DNA of 64,000 bases from assembly GCA_030847615.1 (NCBI GenBank), contig JAUMIR010000001.1:441122687-441186686 (forward strand), in the 5' to 3' direction. Below are positions 30,557 through 42,281 of the stretch, piece by piece. Each line of letters starts with the position of its first letter. Positions within the stretch are counted from its first letter, which is position 1. The position numbers and the translations under genes are program-made. Below the pieces are notes generated by a model, which had not been told where the DNA came from, did no database searches, and was given only the letters and a program-made list of their open reading frames with translations. This DNA is from Gambelia wislizenii. Lineage: Eukaryota > Chordata > Lepidosauria > Squamata > Crotaphytidae.

Positions 30557-31085
30557 TGTTGTAAAAATGCAGAGTCTGTTCCCTCTGCATAGCCAAGCAG
30601 AGATTCACTTCAATATATGCAGTGAAAAACATGCTTTTGAGCAAAGCCTTGTATACCTCTGGCAAAGAATTTCAATAAAGAGCTCATTAATTATTTTCAT
30701 AGCTTTTATTGCAAAGAAAAGGATAATAAAGTCAAAATAAAGGACAGAAAGCATTCACCCATGCTTCTGTGTGCTCCAAGGCTTCTCAAGAACTAAAAGG
30801 AGGGAAAAATGGAGTCTTTTTAAGCAAAAGCACCAAAATCCCTCCCTACTTATATATTTTTCTCTTCTCAAAATATCCAACCCTTCTGAGAAGAAACAGA
30901 ACACAAAGAAATTACTTTCGTTTCTGCCTTGCCTACTCTGAAGGACACAAGAACAGAAAACCAAAACATCAAAAGACAGATTTATGACCCTCAACTAGAT
31001 GAGTTGGCATCTCATTTGCCTGGTGACTAAAATTATCCAAAAGGGGGAGATAGATTTCTGATTACAACATTTATTTTCCCTGACA
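30557..31085 (-). repeat. 5' LTR of copia A (LTR family A)
   Basis: 529 bp; minus-strand ends TGTCAGGG...TACAACA. Related copies at 9537-9994 and 45203-45727. AATAAA-type signals occur on either strand near 30670-30740. Confidence 0.9.
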
Positions 31086-31296
31086 TGACCTTGCATTTCC
31101 AGGGTGGCAATTCTGCAAAGGGGAGACCACCACTGAAAAGGTTCTAGTCTTAAGTAGATCCATGGAGCACCCCCCCCCAGTTCTGATTAAGGGCGCCTGA
31201 AGTCTATGCATTATTTTAAACAAGAAAGGTTACTGTATGTAAATACCAGGAACCTCCTGAAGAACCACAACTTCACCAGGTGGGTGGGGTAAGGGC

Positions 31297-31905
31297 TATT
31301 GGATTGTGTAGAAAATACATTGTTTAAAATATCAGGGTATTTTGTCCCTGTTTAAACGTCCACACTGTACTTCATACGTTAGTGGATAATACAGCCAACT
31401 TTAGCAGAGTTCAGAGTTAACACAGCAGCATCTAGCGTCAGAATGTTAGCATACATTTAAAAACACGGCTTAGTAAGTAAGCAAACACCCTTTGTCTTTT
31501 CCCAAGTTGTTTAACTACCAAAATAACCACTCAAGACTCAAAAGTTAGTTTAAAAAGTACAAAAACTTCTTTACTCACAGTTTAGAGAGCTCATTCCTAG
31601 CAGGAAACAAAAACACCATCAAAACAGACTAAAACTAGTTAAAAATACTTAAAAACTACATTGTTAGAAAACTATATTCAGGACGCCCCTTTCGGGGTCC
31701 TCTGACTTCAAAGGTCCATGAGGATTGTTAGAGATCATGGCTTCTGGAACAAAGGAGAAACACTCAGACACTCTCCCTTCATCCCAGATTGCCCAATAGT
31801 AAAACTTTAGGAAGTTACATCAGCTCATCTCATGTGCCTTCTCAGTTAATCCTTTAATAGCAAAACCATTTCCACTTATTGGACTGCAAACTATATTTTC
31901 CAACA
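31297..31905 (-). repeat. Solo LTR, family B (copy 3)
   Basis: 609 bp with a perfect AGGGC duplication (31292-31296 and 31906-31910). Minus-strand ends TGTTGGAAAA...TCCAATA. No internal sequence. Confidence 0.9.
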
Positions 31906-31910
31906 AGGGC

Positions 31911-32690
31911 TATGGTCAAGGAAGTGTCTGTCATGGATAATGGAACATTCAGCTTGTAAATTTATGCTGTAAAGAGCTGCAGTGTAATATAATTTCCAGC
32001 AGGCTGCAGAAATGAGTGCAAAAAGTTTGCTGGAATTAGCTTGTATATTGAGATTAATGACTTGTCAGATGAATGACCTTCAGCATTTGCGTTTGCAGAC
32101 AAGATGTCTGGAATGTCTCCCTGTTGGGAGGGGTGGGTTGTTTATTTTTCTTTATGTGAAGCTAAAAGGATTGAATGGCCTATGCTGCTGCTTTGTGAAT
32201 ATATGTTTAGTTCTGTTTTTGAATCTCTGTATATGAAGATGTACCCTTGAAGATATTCTACTTATGCTTCAGTAAAATGAAACAGTTTCTCAGGCAAAAA
32301 GGCTTTGCTTGTCTCTTTATTTTGCTGCCTGAAGGAATGAGACTCTGCTGTGTACTTTTTGCTGCCTAAATCTCTTTATATGCTCAGAAGTTTAGTGCAC
32401 TACTGTGATACTGTCACCCTCAATACTCCATTGTTCTTATCTGTAGAAGGAGAGCTGGGTTGCTTTTGAATGTCAAAGAGTGTCAGCTCAGCAGCCAAGA
32501 GTTTTGAAAGAGTCCTGTAATGATTCCTTAGCACTACTGTGTGTGTTGTGATCTCGTAGGAGGGGAAGAGAAATAGCTGTGTCCTTTTGACAACACTGAC
32601 TGGGTGCACACATGGGCACATCTTGAACACTGACTGGATGAAAGAGTGTGTCTGGAAAGGACAAATAAAATTTACTCTCATGTTTTATTG
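31911..32690. other. No recognised feature
   Basis: Intergenic-type sequence; short open frames only and no motif or repeat recognised. Confidence 0.5.
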
Positions 32691-32694
32691 CATG

Positions 32695-33150
32695 TATATG
32701 TGCCTTCAAGTCAGTCGCCTGTCTGACTTATGGCAACCCCATGAATTTCACAGGGTTTTCTTAGGCAAGAAGTAGCCAACGGAACCTCGTATTCATTGGT
32801 GGTCTCTCACCCAAGTACTAACCAGGGCTGACCCTGCTTAAGCTTCCAAGATCAGACAGGATCTAGTACCCTTAGGGTATTTAAGCCCTAGGCATGTTTT
32901 CTTGCATGTGTATTTACTTTCTAGTCTCCTATAGACTTGTAACAACCCCATGAATTTCATAGGGTTTTCTTAGGCAAAAAAACCACTCAAAGGTGGTTTG
33001 CCATTTCCATTGTATTCCTCTGAAATAAAGCTTACAGCACCTGGTATTTGTTGGTGATCTCCCACACAAATATTAACCAGGGCCAAACCTGCTTAGCTTC
33101 TAAGATCAGATGGGATCTGGTGCCTTTAGGGTATTTAGGCCAACCATGTT
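32695..33150 (-). repeat. Two 5S-derived SINEs in tandem, same orientation
   Basis: Copies at 32695-32895 and 32915-33150. Each has the shared tail (GCCTTCAAGTC.., ATGGCAACCCCATGAATTTC in copy 1), then the complement of the 5S promoter region (ACCAGGGCTGACCCTGCTTA, AGCTTCCAAGATCAGACAGG in copy 1). Copy 1 is the closer to 5S. Confidence 0.75.
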
Positions 33151-33282
33151 TTATTACCTGTAGTTTGTCTTATATTTTCTTCTGTTGTCAGTTAAGATGG
33201 TCTAGAACAGTGGCCTTTTCTTTACCAGGGACTCCCTTTAAATATCTTTTGTTCCTGCAGACCCCCAAGGCTTAACTCAAGA

Positions 33283-33540
33283 TTTCTCTCTCTGGCTTTT
33301 CTTCGCAAACGAAGATTCAGGAAGGACTAATAATAATGATAATACCTGATAATAATAATAATAATACAATGCAGAAAGAATCACAACCCAGAAACATCAC
33401 CCAAGGAAACCTTCTGCTGTGCTTTCTGCAACCGGACTTGTTTATCTCGGATTGGCCTTTTCAGTCATCAGCACCCTTGCAGAAAGCGCGGGATGAGTTC
33501 TTCCTGAATCTTCGTTTGCGAAGAAAAGCCAGAGAGAGAC
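33283..33540 (+). mobile_element. LINE 3' UTR with inverted terminal piece
   Basis: 33365-33540 is the plus-strand 3' UTR of the hairpin-ended LINE, finishing GCGAAGAAAAGCCAGAGAG. 33285-33327 is the same terminal 43 bp in reverse. The two are separated by (AAT)n. Confidence 0.75.
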
Positions 33541-33558
33541 AATTACACCATCCATTAA

Positions 33559-34285
33559 TGTTGGAGATATAGCATTCTTCCTGCACCCCCACCACGTGCT
33601 TACTAACAGAGTTAAGCAAGCTTTCTTAGAAACATTTAGGGAACTCCTTTGTATGTTAAAAGTTCCTCCCCTTCTCCTCACACCAACTTAGTGATTTGTG
33701 GGCTTGGCTAGGCTAGTAGCTTTGATTCAGCCAAGCTAAATGAAATGAGGTGACCATTGAGTCATTCATCACATGACCTCATGATTTTAAAAGTTTATGA
33801 TCCTTTGTTCTCTCTCTTAACTTCCTTTCCGAAGCTCACATCTTACCAAGCACACATGAAGATGGGAGCCATGCTCTCACTTACTTGCACCCACTATTTA
33901 TGAACAAAGAAATATGGATGCTGTCTGCATGCAAAACGTAGGGACATCCTGCCTTGTTTTCCTTATCTTACCTGAATTCACTGGATGGGTGAGTTCTATC
34001 CTAAATCCTTAGTCAGTTAGGACATTAGCTTTCCCATGCATATGTAGATTGCAATAGTATTAGTAAATCTTTAAGTATTCTTTTTAAAGAAGAAGTTGTT
34101 TTTGTTTAAACAGTTTGGATGAATGAGTGATTTACAGTACTTAACTGAGTCGGTTAGCTTTGTGTCTCTGCTAACTCTGCTACCATGAAGGTATGTATTA
34201 TTTTCACTCAAAAAAAAAAAAATATTCCCAAAGGGCTAGCTCACTGGAATCTTCAATGATTTTTTATGCTCATGCACTCCAACAA
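33559..34285 (+). repeat. Solo LTR, family E (copy 2)
   Basis: 727 bp, TGTTGGAG...CTCCAACA. Flanking 5-mers ATTAA and ATTTA match at 4 of 5. Aligns with 63124-63837 and in reverse with 19214-19914. Confidence 0.8.
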
Positions 34286-34701
34286 TTTAACTTTCTCTCA
34301 GAGGCACTGGAGGTGAAGGGAAGACTTTTATTCTGCAAGTTTGTGGCTGGAGTGGATTGAATGGCAATGTGTAGGCCAAGCCAGCCAGCCAAGCTTTGCT
34401 TTGGCTCCTGTCATGTGGCCTCTCCACTGCAGGCAGGAGGTGGGCCCAGCAGCCTTCAAGCCTTTGAAGACCCCCTGTGAGGACATGGCAGACTCCTGGG
34501 GGTCCACAGACCACATGTTAAGAACCACTGGTGTAAAGGGATATGAATGTACACAGAGGCCACGCCCCTTCCTGGCCACATGGGGACCAGGCACAAAGGG
34601 CAATAGCCCTGGTCCCTACATGGCCAGGAAGGGGGGTGGCCTCTGCCTACATCGGTATCTCCTCTGGATCATCTTAACTGATAACAGAAGATCATCTACT
34701 T

Positions 34702-34911
34702 TATCACACTACACTGTTATAGTGCTATTATTCCACTTTAACTGCTATGGCTGCCTCCTGTGGAATTCTGGGGTTTGTAGTTTAGTGAGGCCTAAGACCT
34801 CTGGCTGAGAGTTCTAAATGTCCCTCCCTAAACTGCAAATCCCAGGATTCTACAGGAGGTAGCCAGAGCAGTTAAAGTGGGATAATAGTGCTATAACAGT
34901 GTAGTGTGATA
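34702..34911. repeat. Fold-back MITE
   Basis: An almost complete palindrome of about 210 bp. The left arm starts TATCACACTACACTGTTATA and the right arm ends TATAACAGTGTAGTGTGATA; the inner arms share CTCCTGTGGAATTCTGGGG-type text. Confidence 0.85.
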
Positions 34912-35017
34912 ACCTTCTAAAAGTTGTAAACCTGTGACTCTACAATTGTCACTTTTCTTCTCCTGTATGATTTTAAACATCTTTGTCTGATGAAGAAGCC
35001 AGTGAAGATATGAAGTC

Positions 35018-35215
35018 GTGTTCTGGAATAGTTTCTGATGTTTTGCCTGCATTGTGGCTGGCATCCTCAGGAAAAAAAACAAGGAAAAGCCAGTGAAGCT
35101 TTGAAAGCTTGCATGATGTGTTTTGTGCATTTCCATTGGCCAATAAATACATTCCTTTTTGTAGATTTTGTTGTATTTTGCTGCCTGACCACCATGGCTA
35201 CCCCTGAATATGTTC
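35018..35215 (-). repeat. Penelope-like 3' piece and a second dispersed repeat
   Basis: 35018-35072 in reverse reads CTGAGGATGCCAGCCACAAT, then GCAGGCAAAACATCAGAAAC, the hammerhead-like part seen at 58.66 kb, here with the GAAA core altered to AAAA. 35088-35215 (CCAGTGAAGCTTTGAAAGCT, ATTGGCCAATAAA) is a repeat I recognise as common in reptiles but cannot name. Confidence 0.5.
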
Positions 35216-35663
35216 CTCTCATGTTGTTATTCTGTCGTAAAGAGAGTGGACTTGTGGACTTGGAAGATAAAAGCACTTTTTAAAAATTAGAGAACAATTA
35301 TTTCCTTATCTCCGTTTGCTTCCCACTGGATTTTTTTTTAAAAAAAAACAACAACCACCCCGAATTAATAGGAACCCTGCCATTGGCCAGAGAGTCCCTC
35401 CTTTCCATGCCTTTGAATAAGGGAATTCCTGAAAGTATTCCCTCCTTGTTTTACCCCTGTGATCCCAAACCTGTGCATATTTAGGACTGGCTAATTGTGC
35501 ATGCGTGCGTCTGCCGTGCCCGGGATCGAAAACAATGTATATTGAAATGCATCTTTAGAAAAAGGTTCAAAACAAGCCGGAGAAGGTTAACAGCTGAAGA
35601 TGGCGACAGTTGAAGATGAAAAGCAAGGAAGAGTTTAATGGCACCGAAAGATGGGCACTTTTG

Positions 35664-35684
35664 AGCGTGTGTGTGTGTGTGTGT
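35664..35684. repeat. (TG)n microsatellite
   Basis: About 10 TG units. Confidence 0.9.
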
Positions 35685-36011
35685 TGGCTTCAGCTTTCGC
35701 GGCTACAGCCAATGTCATCGTATGCAGCCCACACCACGACACTGTGTCACAACCTAACGCATTAGTCCTTCAGGAGCACAAGGCTGTTCGTTGTTTTTAC
35801 TGCCTCAAACTAATACACACCCGCTTCCCGCGACGAGAAAATGCAAAGCGAATCGCCCGACTTCGGAAAACTTCGTCCAAAAATAAAGGGAAACAGATCC
35901 ATTGTTTCATCCGAATTCTCTATACATCAATCCCTGTTCAGAATTAAAGACCAGAATTCAAGCCGCCTTCCTTGAGGTTCTCTTCACACTGTCTTCCTGG
36001 CAGTTTCAAAG

Positions 36012-36246
36012 TAACCGTTGTCCCTTCATATTCGCTGGGGTTTGGTTCCAGGACCCCCGTGGGTACCAAAATCCGTGAATACTCAAGTCCCTTTATATGC
36101 AGTGGCATAGCAAAATGGTGTCCCTTATATAAAATTGCAAAACCAAGGTTGGCTTTTTTGGATGATTATGTTTTTAAGGATAGTTTCAAGCCGTGAATAC
36201 TTAAATCCGTGGATACCAAATCCGTGAATACGGAGGGACAACTGTA
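36012..36246. mobile_element. Tigger-like MITE
   Basis: Ends CGTTGTCCCTTCATATTCGC and ACGGAGGGACAACTGTA, about 235 bp. Inside, AATCCGTGAATACTCAAGTC and AAGCCGTGAATACTTAAATC are further repeated motifs. Aligns with 38809-39039. Confidence 0.85.
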
Positions 36247-36494
36247 TTACATTTCGCCTACCTGGAGTAAGAAGCTACTCTATGGAAAAGAATACACGTC
36301 TTCTTGTAAGCATGTAAATAAACAACGAAACAGACCAACCAACAACACACAAAGAATCTCCCCCACCTCTTCACAATGGTTTGTTCCTTTTTTAAAAACA
36401 TGAAGTATGAATTTTTATTTTGACTTTATTTTTTGGAAGACATAGACCCTCTGCAGTTCCTGTTTCTGAATGGCTCCACGCAGCAAGCCAAAGC

Positions 36495-36722
36495 GTGGTG
36501 GTCTGAGTGTCGGAGTAGGACTCCTGGGGAGAACAGGGCTGGAAATCGTTGGGCCATGAAAACCCAGTGGGTGACCTTGGGCAAGTCACACTCTCTGAGG
36601 CTCAGAAGAAGGCAATGGTAAATCCCCCCCCCCCTGAACAAACCTTGCCAAGAAACCCCCTGTAACAGCGTTTCCTTGGGGGCGCCATAACTCAGAAACG
36701 ACTCGAAGGCGCACAACAACAG
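36495..36722 (+). repeat. tRNA-type Sauria-like SINE, nearly full length
   Basis: Head GCGTGGTGGTCTGAGTGTCG, then GTGACCTTGGGCAAGTCACA, GAAGGCAATGGTAAATC, CTTGCCAAGAAACCCCCTG and tail GCGCCATAACTCAGAAACGA, CTCGAAGGCGCACAACAACA. Reference copy for the other SINEs here. Confidence 0.8.
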
Positions 36723-36779
36723 GCACCCACCAGAAGCGAGGGCCCTCTCTGGCATGTGGGTGGGTGGGAAGGTGGAGGA

Positions 36780-37430
36780 GACCCAACTGGTCCGTCACCT
36801 TGTTCAGTGGCCGTGCTGGAGTCACGCTGCCCAAGCACAAAACCTTCGTTGATCTTCTCCGAATTGGTGCTTCCGAAACCCCCGGGAGACAAGAAGAAGG
36901 AAAGAGGATGGGGGAAGCTCGGAGAGATGTCAACTGCGCAGGAAGAGGTTTTCACGGTTTCAAGCCTGCTAGGACAGGAATGGTAGACTTCTCTTTAGTT
37001 AACCTTTAGCCGTGCCCCCCAGAAGCCCACCTGCAAGGCACGCGAATCGAAAAGGAAAGCCGACCGATTCACTGCTAAGACCTTCTCTCGAAAACGCCAA
37101 GCTATTCAGCCTGGCGACCTTAAAGTCGGAGGACGCCCCCACTCCCCGCCTTCTGCTTAAGTGGCTTCTACGCGCCCGGTAGGCGATAAAGCTTACTATT
37201 AACTCAAAGGACTGCTACTAGTTTCTTCCTTTAAGCACCTTGCCTTGGGCTTGGGGCGATCTATGGGAGCCTCTACTGGACGCCGCGGGAATTGCAGCCC
37301 CCAAGCACCGCGGAAACACCGAGCTCCCCCGTCCATCAAACACAGAGACGCCAATAGCGAGGAGGACTCGAGGAGATTTTCCCCCTCTTCAACCTGTCGT
37401 GTTCCTCCCGCCGTTTTAATCGTTTGATTC
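36780..37430. promoter_or_regulatory. CpG-rich unique stretch, possible promoter
   Basis: I count about 30 CpG between 37021 and 37440, and about 11 in the preceding 240 bp, against only a few per kb in most non-repeat DNA here. Another CpG-rich piece lies at 35820-35890, separated by a MITE and a SINE. No ORF, TATA box or known first exon was recognised. Promoter status is inference. Confidence 0.35.
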
Positions 37431-37976
37431 TTCGGTACAGCAGCCTTGTCTGTAGCCTTTGTACAGATAAAACTCTTTGCAGCTGCCAGTGGTGCCTTAG
37501 GAAATTTTAGACCCTGTGGTTAATGTTCTTGGTGAGAGAGGTTTTCAACAGCCCAAGGTATTACTTCAATTGCAAAAACTATTTGTCAATCTTCATTGTT
37601 GTTGTTGTTGTTTTTAAAAAAATACCAAGCACTTTAAAAAGTTCTCACCACCGATGCCTGCAGAGGCTTTGGGGGCAGAAGGTAGGGTCGCCAGAGGTAA
37701 ATTTATTTGCATACCCAATTTTCACCTCTTGCAAGATCTAAGGGCACCTTTATACACATACACACCACTGCCTGGGTGCAATGGCAGCTCTTGGCCTTCC
37801 AGGTCAGCAGAGCGGTGAATCCACTATGGATTTTAGTCTGAAAATCCATGAGATATCTAAGGTTTTGGACCTTCCCCCTAAATAGATTCAGCACCTAGGA
37901 TAGCTCTTTCAAAATTCAATCTAAAATATGGATTAGATTCACCACACCACTAATCACCATTGGGTGGGCAGTACTG

Positions 37977-38641
37977 TTACCTGAATTTTGTGGGGTCCAC
38001 AAGGATCCCCCTAGTGTCCAAAATTAATATGGGGAATATTTAATTAGCTCAATTATGGCAGCAAGAGGCCAAGTAACAGCAGGATCTTTTGACCTATGTG
38101 TACTGGTAGTAATGGAGGGGACTCTAAACCAAAATTTATAATGAGGCCAGGTAACTACAGGATCTATGCATACCGGTACTAACTGACGATACTCACAGCC
38201 AGGAAATTAACAGTAACAGAATTCACACAAACACTCAGGCTTCAGACACTCACACAAGGCTATTTAAGATAGTAGGAGGTATTTGGATAGAGGAACAGAG
38301 GATGGGCATTGTGGGTTAAACTGTACCAATCCTGTAGAATTGACATCATGAAGTAAACCTACAGTGAAGAGGTCCGGATGATAGAATGGTGACACGAACT
38401 GTCGTGAAGTTGGAAAGCAGGGGAGTCATGCACACTTGGCTAAACAGTCTGATGTGGAGTTGAGAGGAAGAGGAACTGTGTGCAGTTTGGTGTTGACCTT
38501 AGATGAAAACACATTAGTACTTAAGGATAAGCACATTTTGTCACAGAAAAAGGTAATATCATGTTACCCGAATTACTGGAGTCCATGGGGACCCAACTTG
38601 TGTTAGATATTAATATGGGGAATTTTAATTAGCTCAGATTC
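37977..38641. repeat. Direct repeat pair of about 80 bp, 500 bp apart
   Basis: 37977-38056 and 38563-38637 both start TGTTACC(T/C)GAATT and end AATTTAATTAGCTCA-like text. This could be an LTR-like element or a duplicated solo LTR edge. No flanking target duplication was found. Confidence 0.55.
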
Positions 38642-38808
38642 GAGCTGCCTCACATATTTTTTTTGTTTGATTTGTTACTGTTTGTTTTCATTGCCTATTG
38701 GTATAATTGTTTTATTGTGTATTGATTATTGTGCTTTATTGTACTTACTAACTGAAGGCTCTGAAAGATTTGTACTTGCTTTGGATGGTTGTTTATTTAA
38801 AGCATTTA

Positions 38809-39039
38809 CAGTTGTCCCTTCACATTCGCTGGGGTTTGGTTCCAGGACCCCCCGTGAATACCCAAATCCGTGAATACTCAAGTCCCATTATATGCAATGG
38901 CAGAGCAAAATGGTGTCCCTTATATAAGATGGCAAAATCAAGGTTTGCTATTAGGATTGTTATTTTTTTAAGAATATTTTTCAAGCCGTGAATACTCAAA
39001 TCCGTGAATGTCAAATCCGTGAATGTGGAGGGACAACTG
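38809..39039. mobile_element. Tigger-like MITE, intact ends
   Basis: CAGTTGTCCCTTCACATTCG at the left and GAATGTGGAGGGACAACTG at the right, with TA on both sides (38807-38808, 39040-39041). 231 bp, non-coding. Confidence 0.9.
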
Positions 39040-39177
39040 TATATGCCACCTTTCCTAATATTCATCCCAGGCCCACTTTGTTTTGTGCATTCAGATATAT
39101 TTTGCTTCTGATAAGCATGATTACTGAATAAAGTTCTATGGGTTTAACAGTAAGATGGTTACTGATATATTCATTTG

Positions 39178-40315
39178 TTTCATTTGTGTATCTTGATTTC
39201 AGTAAGGCTTTTAACAAGATCCCCCATGATATTCTTGCAAAAAAGTTAGTAACCTGTGGACTAGACAATGCAACTGTTAGGTGGATTTGTAATTGGTTGA
39301 CTGACCGAACCCAAAGCATAGTCACTGATGGCTCCTTTTCATCCTGGAGAAAAGTGACCAGTGGGGTGCCACAGGGTTCTGTCCTGGGCCCAGTGCTATT
39401 CAGCATTTTTATCAATGACTTGGATGAGGGTATGCTTATCAAGTTTGCAGATGACACCAAATTAGGAGGGGTAGCTAATACCCCAGAGGACAGGATCAGA
39501 ATCCAAAATGACCTGAACAGATTAGAAAGCTGGGCCAAAACTAACAAAATGAATTTCAACAGGGAGAAATGTAGGATACTACACTTGGGCAGTAAAAATG
39601 AAATGGACAGATATAGGATGGGTGACACCTGGCTTGATGGCAGTACATGCAAAAGGAATCTAGGAGTCTTAGTGGATCACAAGCTGAGCATGAGTCAGCA
39701 GTGTGATGCAGCAGCTAAAAAAGCCAATGCGATTCTAGGCTGCATTAATAGGAGTATAGTGTCTAGGTCAAGGGAAGTAATAGTGTCACTCTATTCTGCT
39801 TTGTTCAGACCTCACTTGGAATACTGTGTCCAGTTCTGGGCAGCACGATTCAGGAAGGATATTGAGAAGCTAGAACATGTCCAGAGGAGGGTGACCAAAA
39901 TGGTAGGAGTTCTGGAAGCCATGCCCTATGAGGAGCAACTTGGGAACTGGGCATGTTTAGTCTGGAGAAGAGAAGGTTGTGAGGTGAGCTGATAGCCATG
40001 TTTAAATATTTGAAGGGATGTCATACTGAGAATGGGGCAAGCTTGTTTTCTGCTACTCAGGAGACTAGGACACAGAGCAATGGGTTCAAACTACAGGAAA
40101 AGAGATTCCACCTAAACATTAGGAAGAACTTCCAAACAGTAAGAGCTGTTTGGAAGTGGAATACACTGCCTCATAGTGTGGTGGAGTCTTCTCCTTTGGA
40201 GGTTTTTAAGCAGAGGCTGGATGGCTGTCAGGAATGATTTGATTGTGTATTCCTGCATGGCAGGGGGTTGGACTGGATGGCCCTTGTGGTCTCTTCCAAC
40301 TCTATGATTCTATGT
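39178..40315 (+). mobile_element. 5'-truncated CR1 (CR1-c) with long RT remnant
   Basis: It begins within RT (YLDFSKAFNKIPHDILAKK), followed by [38 protein letters not shown] and the thumb to the C-terminal end. Open at 39138-39992 (first residues are not CR1), frameshift near 39945, then 39998-40237. Ends with CTATGATTCTATG. Unlike CR1-a and CR1-b it reads TCGLDNATVRW without the 1-nt deletion. Confidence 0.88.
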
Positions 40316-41029
40316 TTTGTGTCCTTTAATATTTTTTTTTAATATCACCCTGACATTCTGTATTAATTGGTTGCAGTTGTTCTGTTAGTCTCTTTTCCTC
40401 AGGAAGGAAAATATTTTGTTATAAATGCACCTTGTTAGATTTAGGCTTCAGTCCTCTAGTGCTTGGGGAGGGGCATCACAGGGTCCCATAGACTGTAACG
40501 GATTTCCCTGTTTGCCTGGAAAGGGTGGGTTTACAATTGGAGAGGAAGATCCTCCACCAATGACATCCACCTCTTGTGAGCTCAAAGATTCCCACTGCCT
40601 TTCCTGCTCCAATGTTGGTGCTCAAGAGGTGGTACCAGAAAAACAGGGGCCTGCCAGGGACAGAAATAGTGAGGCTTTGGATGCCCTGGATCGAACCCCC
40701 TGCCCCCCCCCATTTCTATAACATATTGACAAAATAGGAGGAAGAGTACACCAGTGCTGGAGGCCTGTCCAATGTCACAAGAATCCCCCCATGAACTCCT
40801 AAGGCTACATACTTCTGTTGCATCACTGTCAGTGCTCTGCAATCTGTACGGGCAAAGGAGGTCCTGCTGGGAGAACACTGTCCTGGATATGTGTGGATTC
40901 TAAGCCCTTGTGTTCCCCTGGAATCCTCTTCCTGAGACAAGGTGGTGGTGGGAGATTGCATCCCTGGTTCTGGTATCCCTGCTCCCCAACTCCTGCACTA
41001 TGGCTTGTGCCCAGTGGCACTTTGATTTC

Positions 41030-41277
41030 ATAGAATCATAGAATCATAGAATCATAGAGTTGGAAGAGACCACGAGGGCCATCCAGTCCAACCCCTGCCT
41101 CACAGGAAATCATGATCAAAGCATCCCCGACAGATGGCAATCCAGCCTCTGTTTAAAGACCTCCAAGGAAGGAGACCCCACCACGCTCCGAGGGAGTGTG
41201 TTCCACTACCGAACAGCTCTTACTGTCAAAAAGTTCCTCCAAATGTTGAGGTGGAATCTCTGTTCCTGGAGCTTGCA
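41030..41277 (-). mobile_element. CR1 3' end (CR1-e)
   Basis: Reverse CR1 tail with four ATAGAATC-type octamers, then the same C-terminal region as CR1-b. Joined at 41277 directly to a plus-strand LINE. Confidence 0.85.
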
Positions 41278-42013
41278 AGAGATTGATCACAGATTAGCAA
41301 AGGCATACAGTGCATTTGGAAGACTTTACGAAAGAGTATAGAGTAACAAACACCTGAGGCGAAGCACAAAAATCAGTGTGTATAGAGCCATTGTACTGTC
41401 TATTCTCCTTTACGGATCTGAAACATGGGTCACCTATCGCCAACACCTACGACTCCTTGAATGTTTTGATCAGCGCTGTATACGCACAATCCTAAATATA
41501 CACTGGACTATGTGAAGCCATATGTGTTTGTTGTTCAAATGGGCATGCCTGCGAATAAAGATGGCAGGCATGACTGAATTACTCATGTTTTTATTGTTAC
41601 CAGTTGCCACCGCTGAATGTTGCTGTCCTTGAGCAAGCAGGGATCACCAGCACTGAGGCCATGATATTGAGAACACAGCTGCGCTGGGCAGGGCACGTTT
41701 CTAGGATGGAGGACCATCGCCTCCCAAAAATAGTACTGTACGGTGAACTCGCCACGGGTCAGCGTAAGAGGGGCACTCCAAAAAAGTGATACAAGGATTC
41801 CCTGAAACAATATCTCAGGCTTGGCCAAATTGATCACCAACAATGATCCACCCTGGCTTCACATTGGGAGGCATGGAGACGCACTATCCACAACGCTGTA
41901 GCTTTGTTTCAGAACTCACGCCGAAGAAGTCTTGAAGAGAAATGACAATGCAGAAAGAATCACAACCTGGAAACATCACCCAAGGAGATCCTCTGCTGTG
42001 CTTTCTGCAACCG
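41278..42013 (+). mobile_element. LINE of unassigned clade, truncated at both ends
   Basis: RT C-terminal text: DHRLAKAYSAFGRLYERV, AIVLSILLYGSETWVTYRQH, CIRTILNIHW; after a foreign stretch of about 90 nt (41515-41605) it continues NVAVLEQAGITSTEAMILRT, LRWAGHVSRMEDHRLPKI, GELATGQRKRG. The 3' UTR starts GAAATGACAATGCAGAAAGA but stops before the terminal hairpin. Confidence 0.8.
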
Positions 42014-42281
42014 GCCACATTCTCCCTCTTTAATGACTCATTTTGATATTTTGTAGTAAGTGATGGTAGCTGCTTCATTAGTCTCTTTGGATTTCATACT
42101 TGAAGAAAAAACTGATTGAAAGCAAATAATTGAATGGAATAAGCCAAATGATAGGAGAATTCTGGAAGGTATTTTTAAAAATCTCATCTCATCTCACTAA
42201 GCAGAATAGGTTGGTAGAACTTCACCGAAAGTTCTGTTTTCTGTTTTATTAATAACATGGCTTAACCAGTAGGGTGATTAT

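Larger units (their letters stand above)
25139..31085 (-). mobile_element. Ty1/copia-type element with internal deletion and MITE insertion (copia A)
   Basis: A perfect 5-bp duplication TGACC flanks it (25134-25138 and 31086-31090). From the minus-strand 5' end: LTR, PBS, gag with zinc knuckle, protease, HHCC and integrase core; it then joins the last 75 bp of the LTR directly, with RT, RNase H and most of the 3' LTR missing. A 3.1-kb TA-flanked element interrupts the end of the protease region. Without that insert, roughly 2.8 kb of copia sequence remains. Confidence 0.9.
33195..34537. mobile_element. Possible hAT-type MITE, interrupted
   Basis: The left end CAGTGGCC..TTTACCAGGGAC and right end GTTAAGAACCACTG resemble hAT termini (CAGTGGTTCT). 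The putative 8-bp duplications GTCTAGAA and GTGTAAAG match only 5 of 8. A LINE end and a family E LTR lie inside. Confidence 0.35.

Noticed and set aside
32695..33150. 5S rRNA genes.
   Set aside because: Only the internal promoter part resembles 5S, and the SINE tail follows.
33195..34537. A confident hAT element.
   Set aside because: The ends look right, but the 8-bp duplication matches only 5 of 8, so it is listed at low confidence.
35651..35947. 98-codon frame in CpG-rich DNA as a coding exon.
   Set aside because: It starts in a TG microsatellite (CVCVL), has no family resemblance and no clear donor site.
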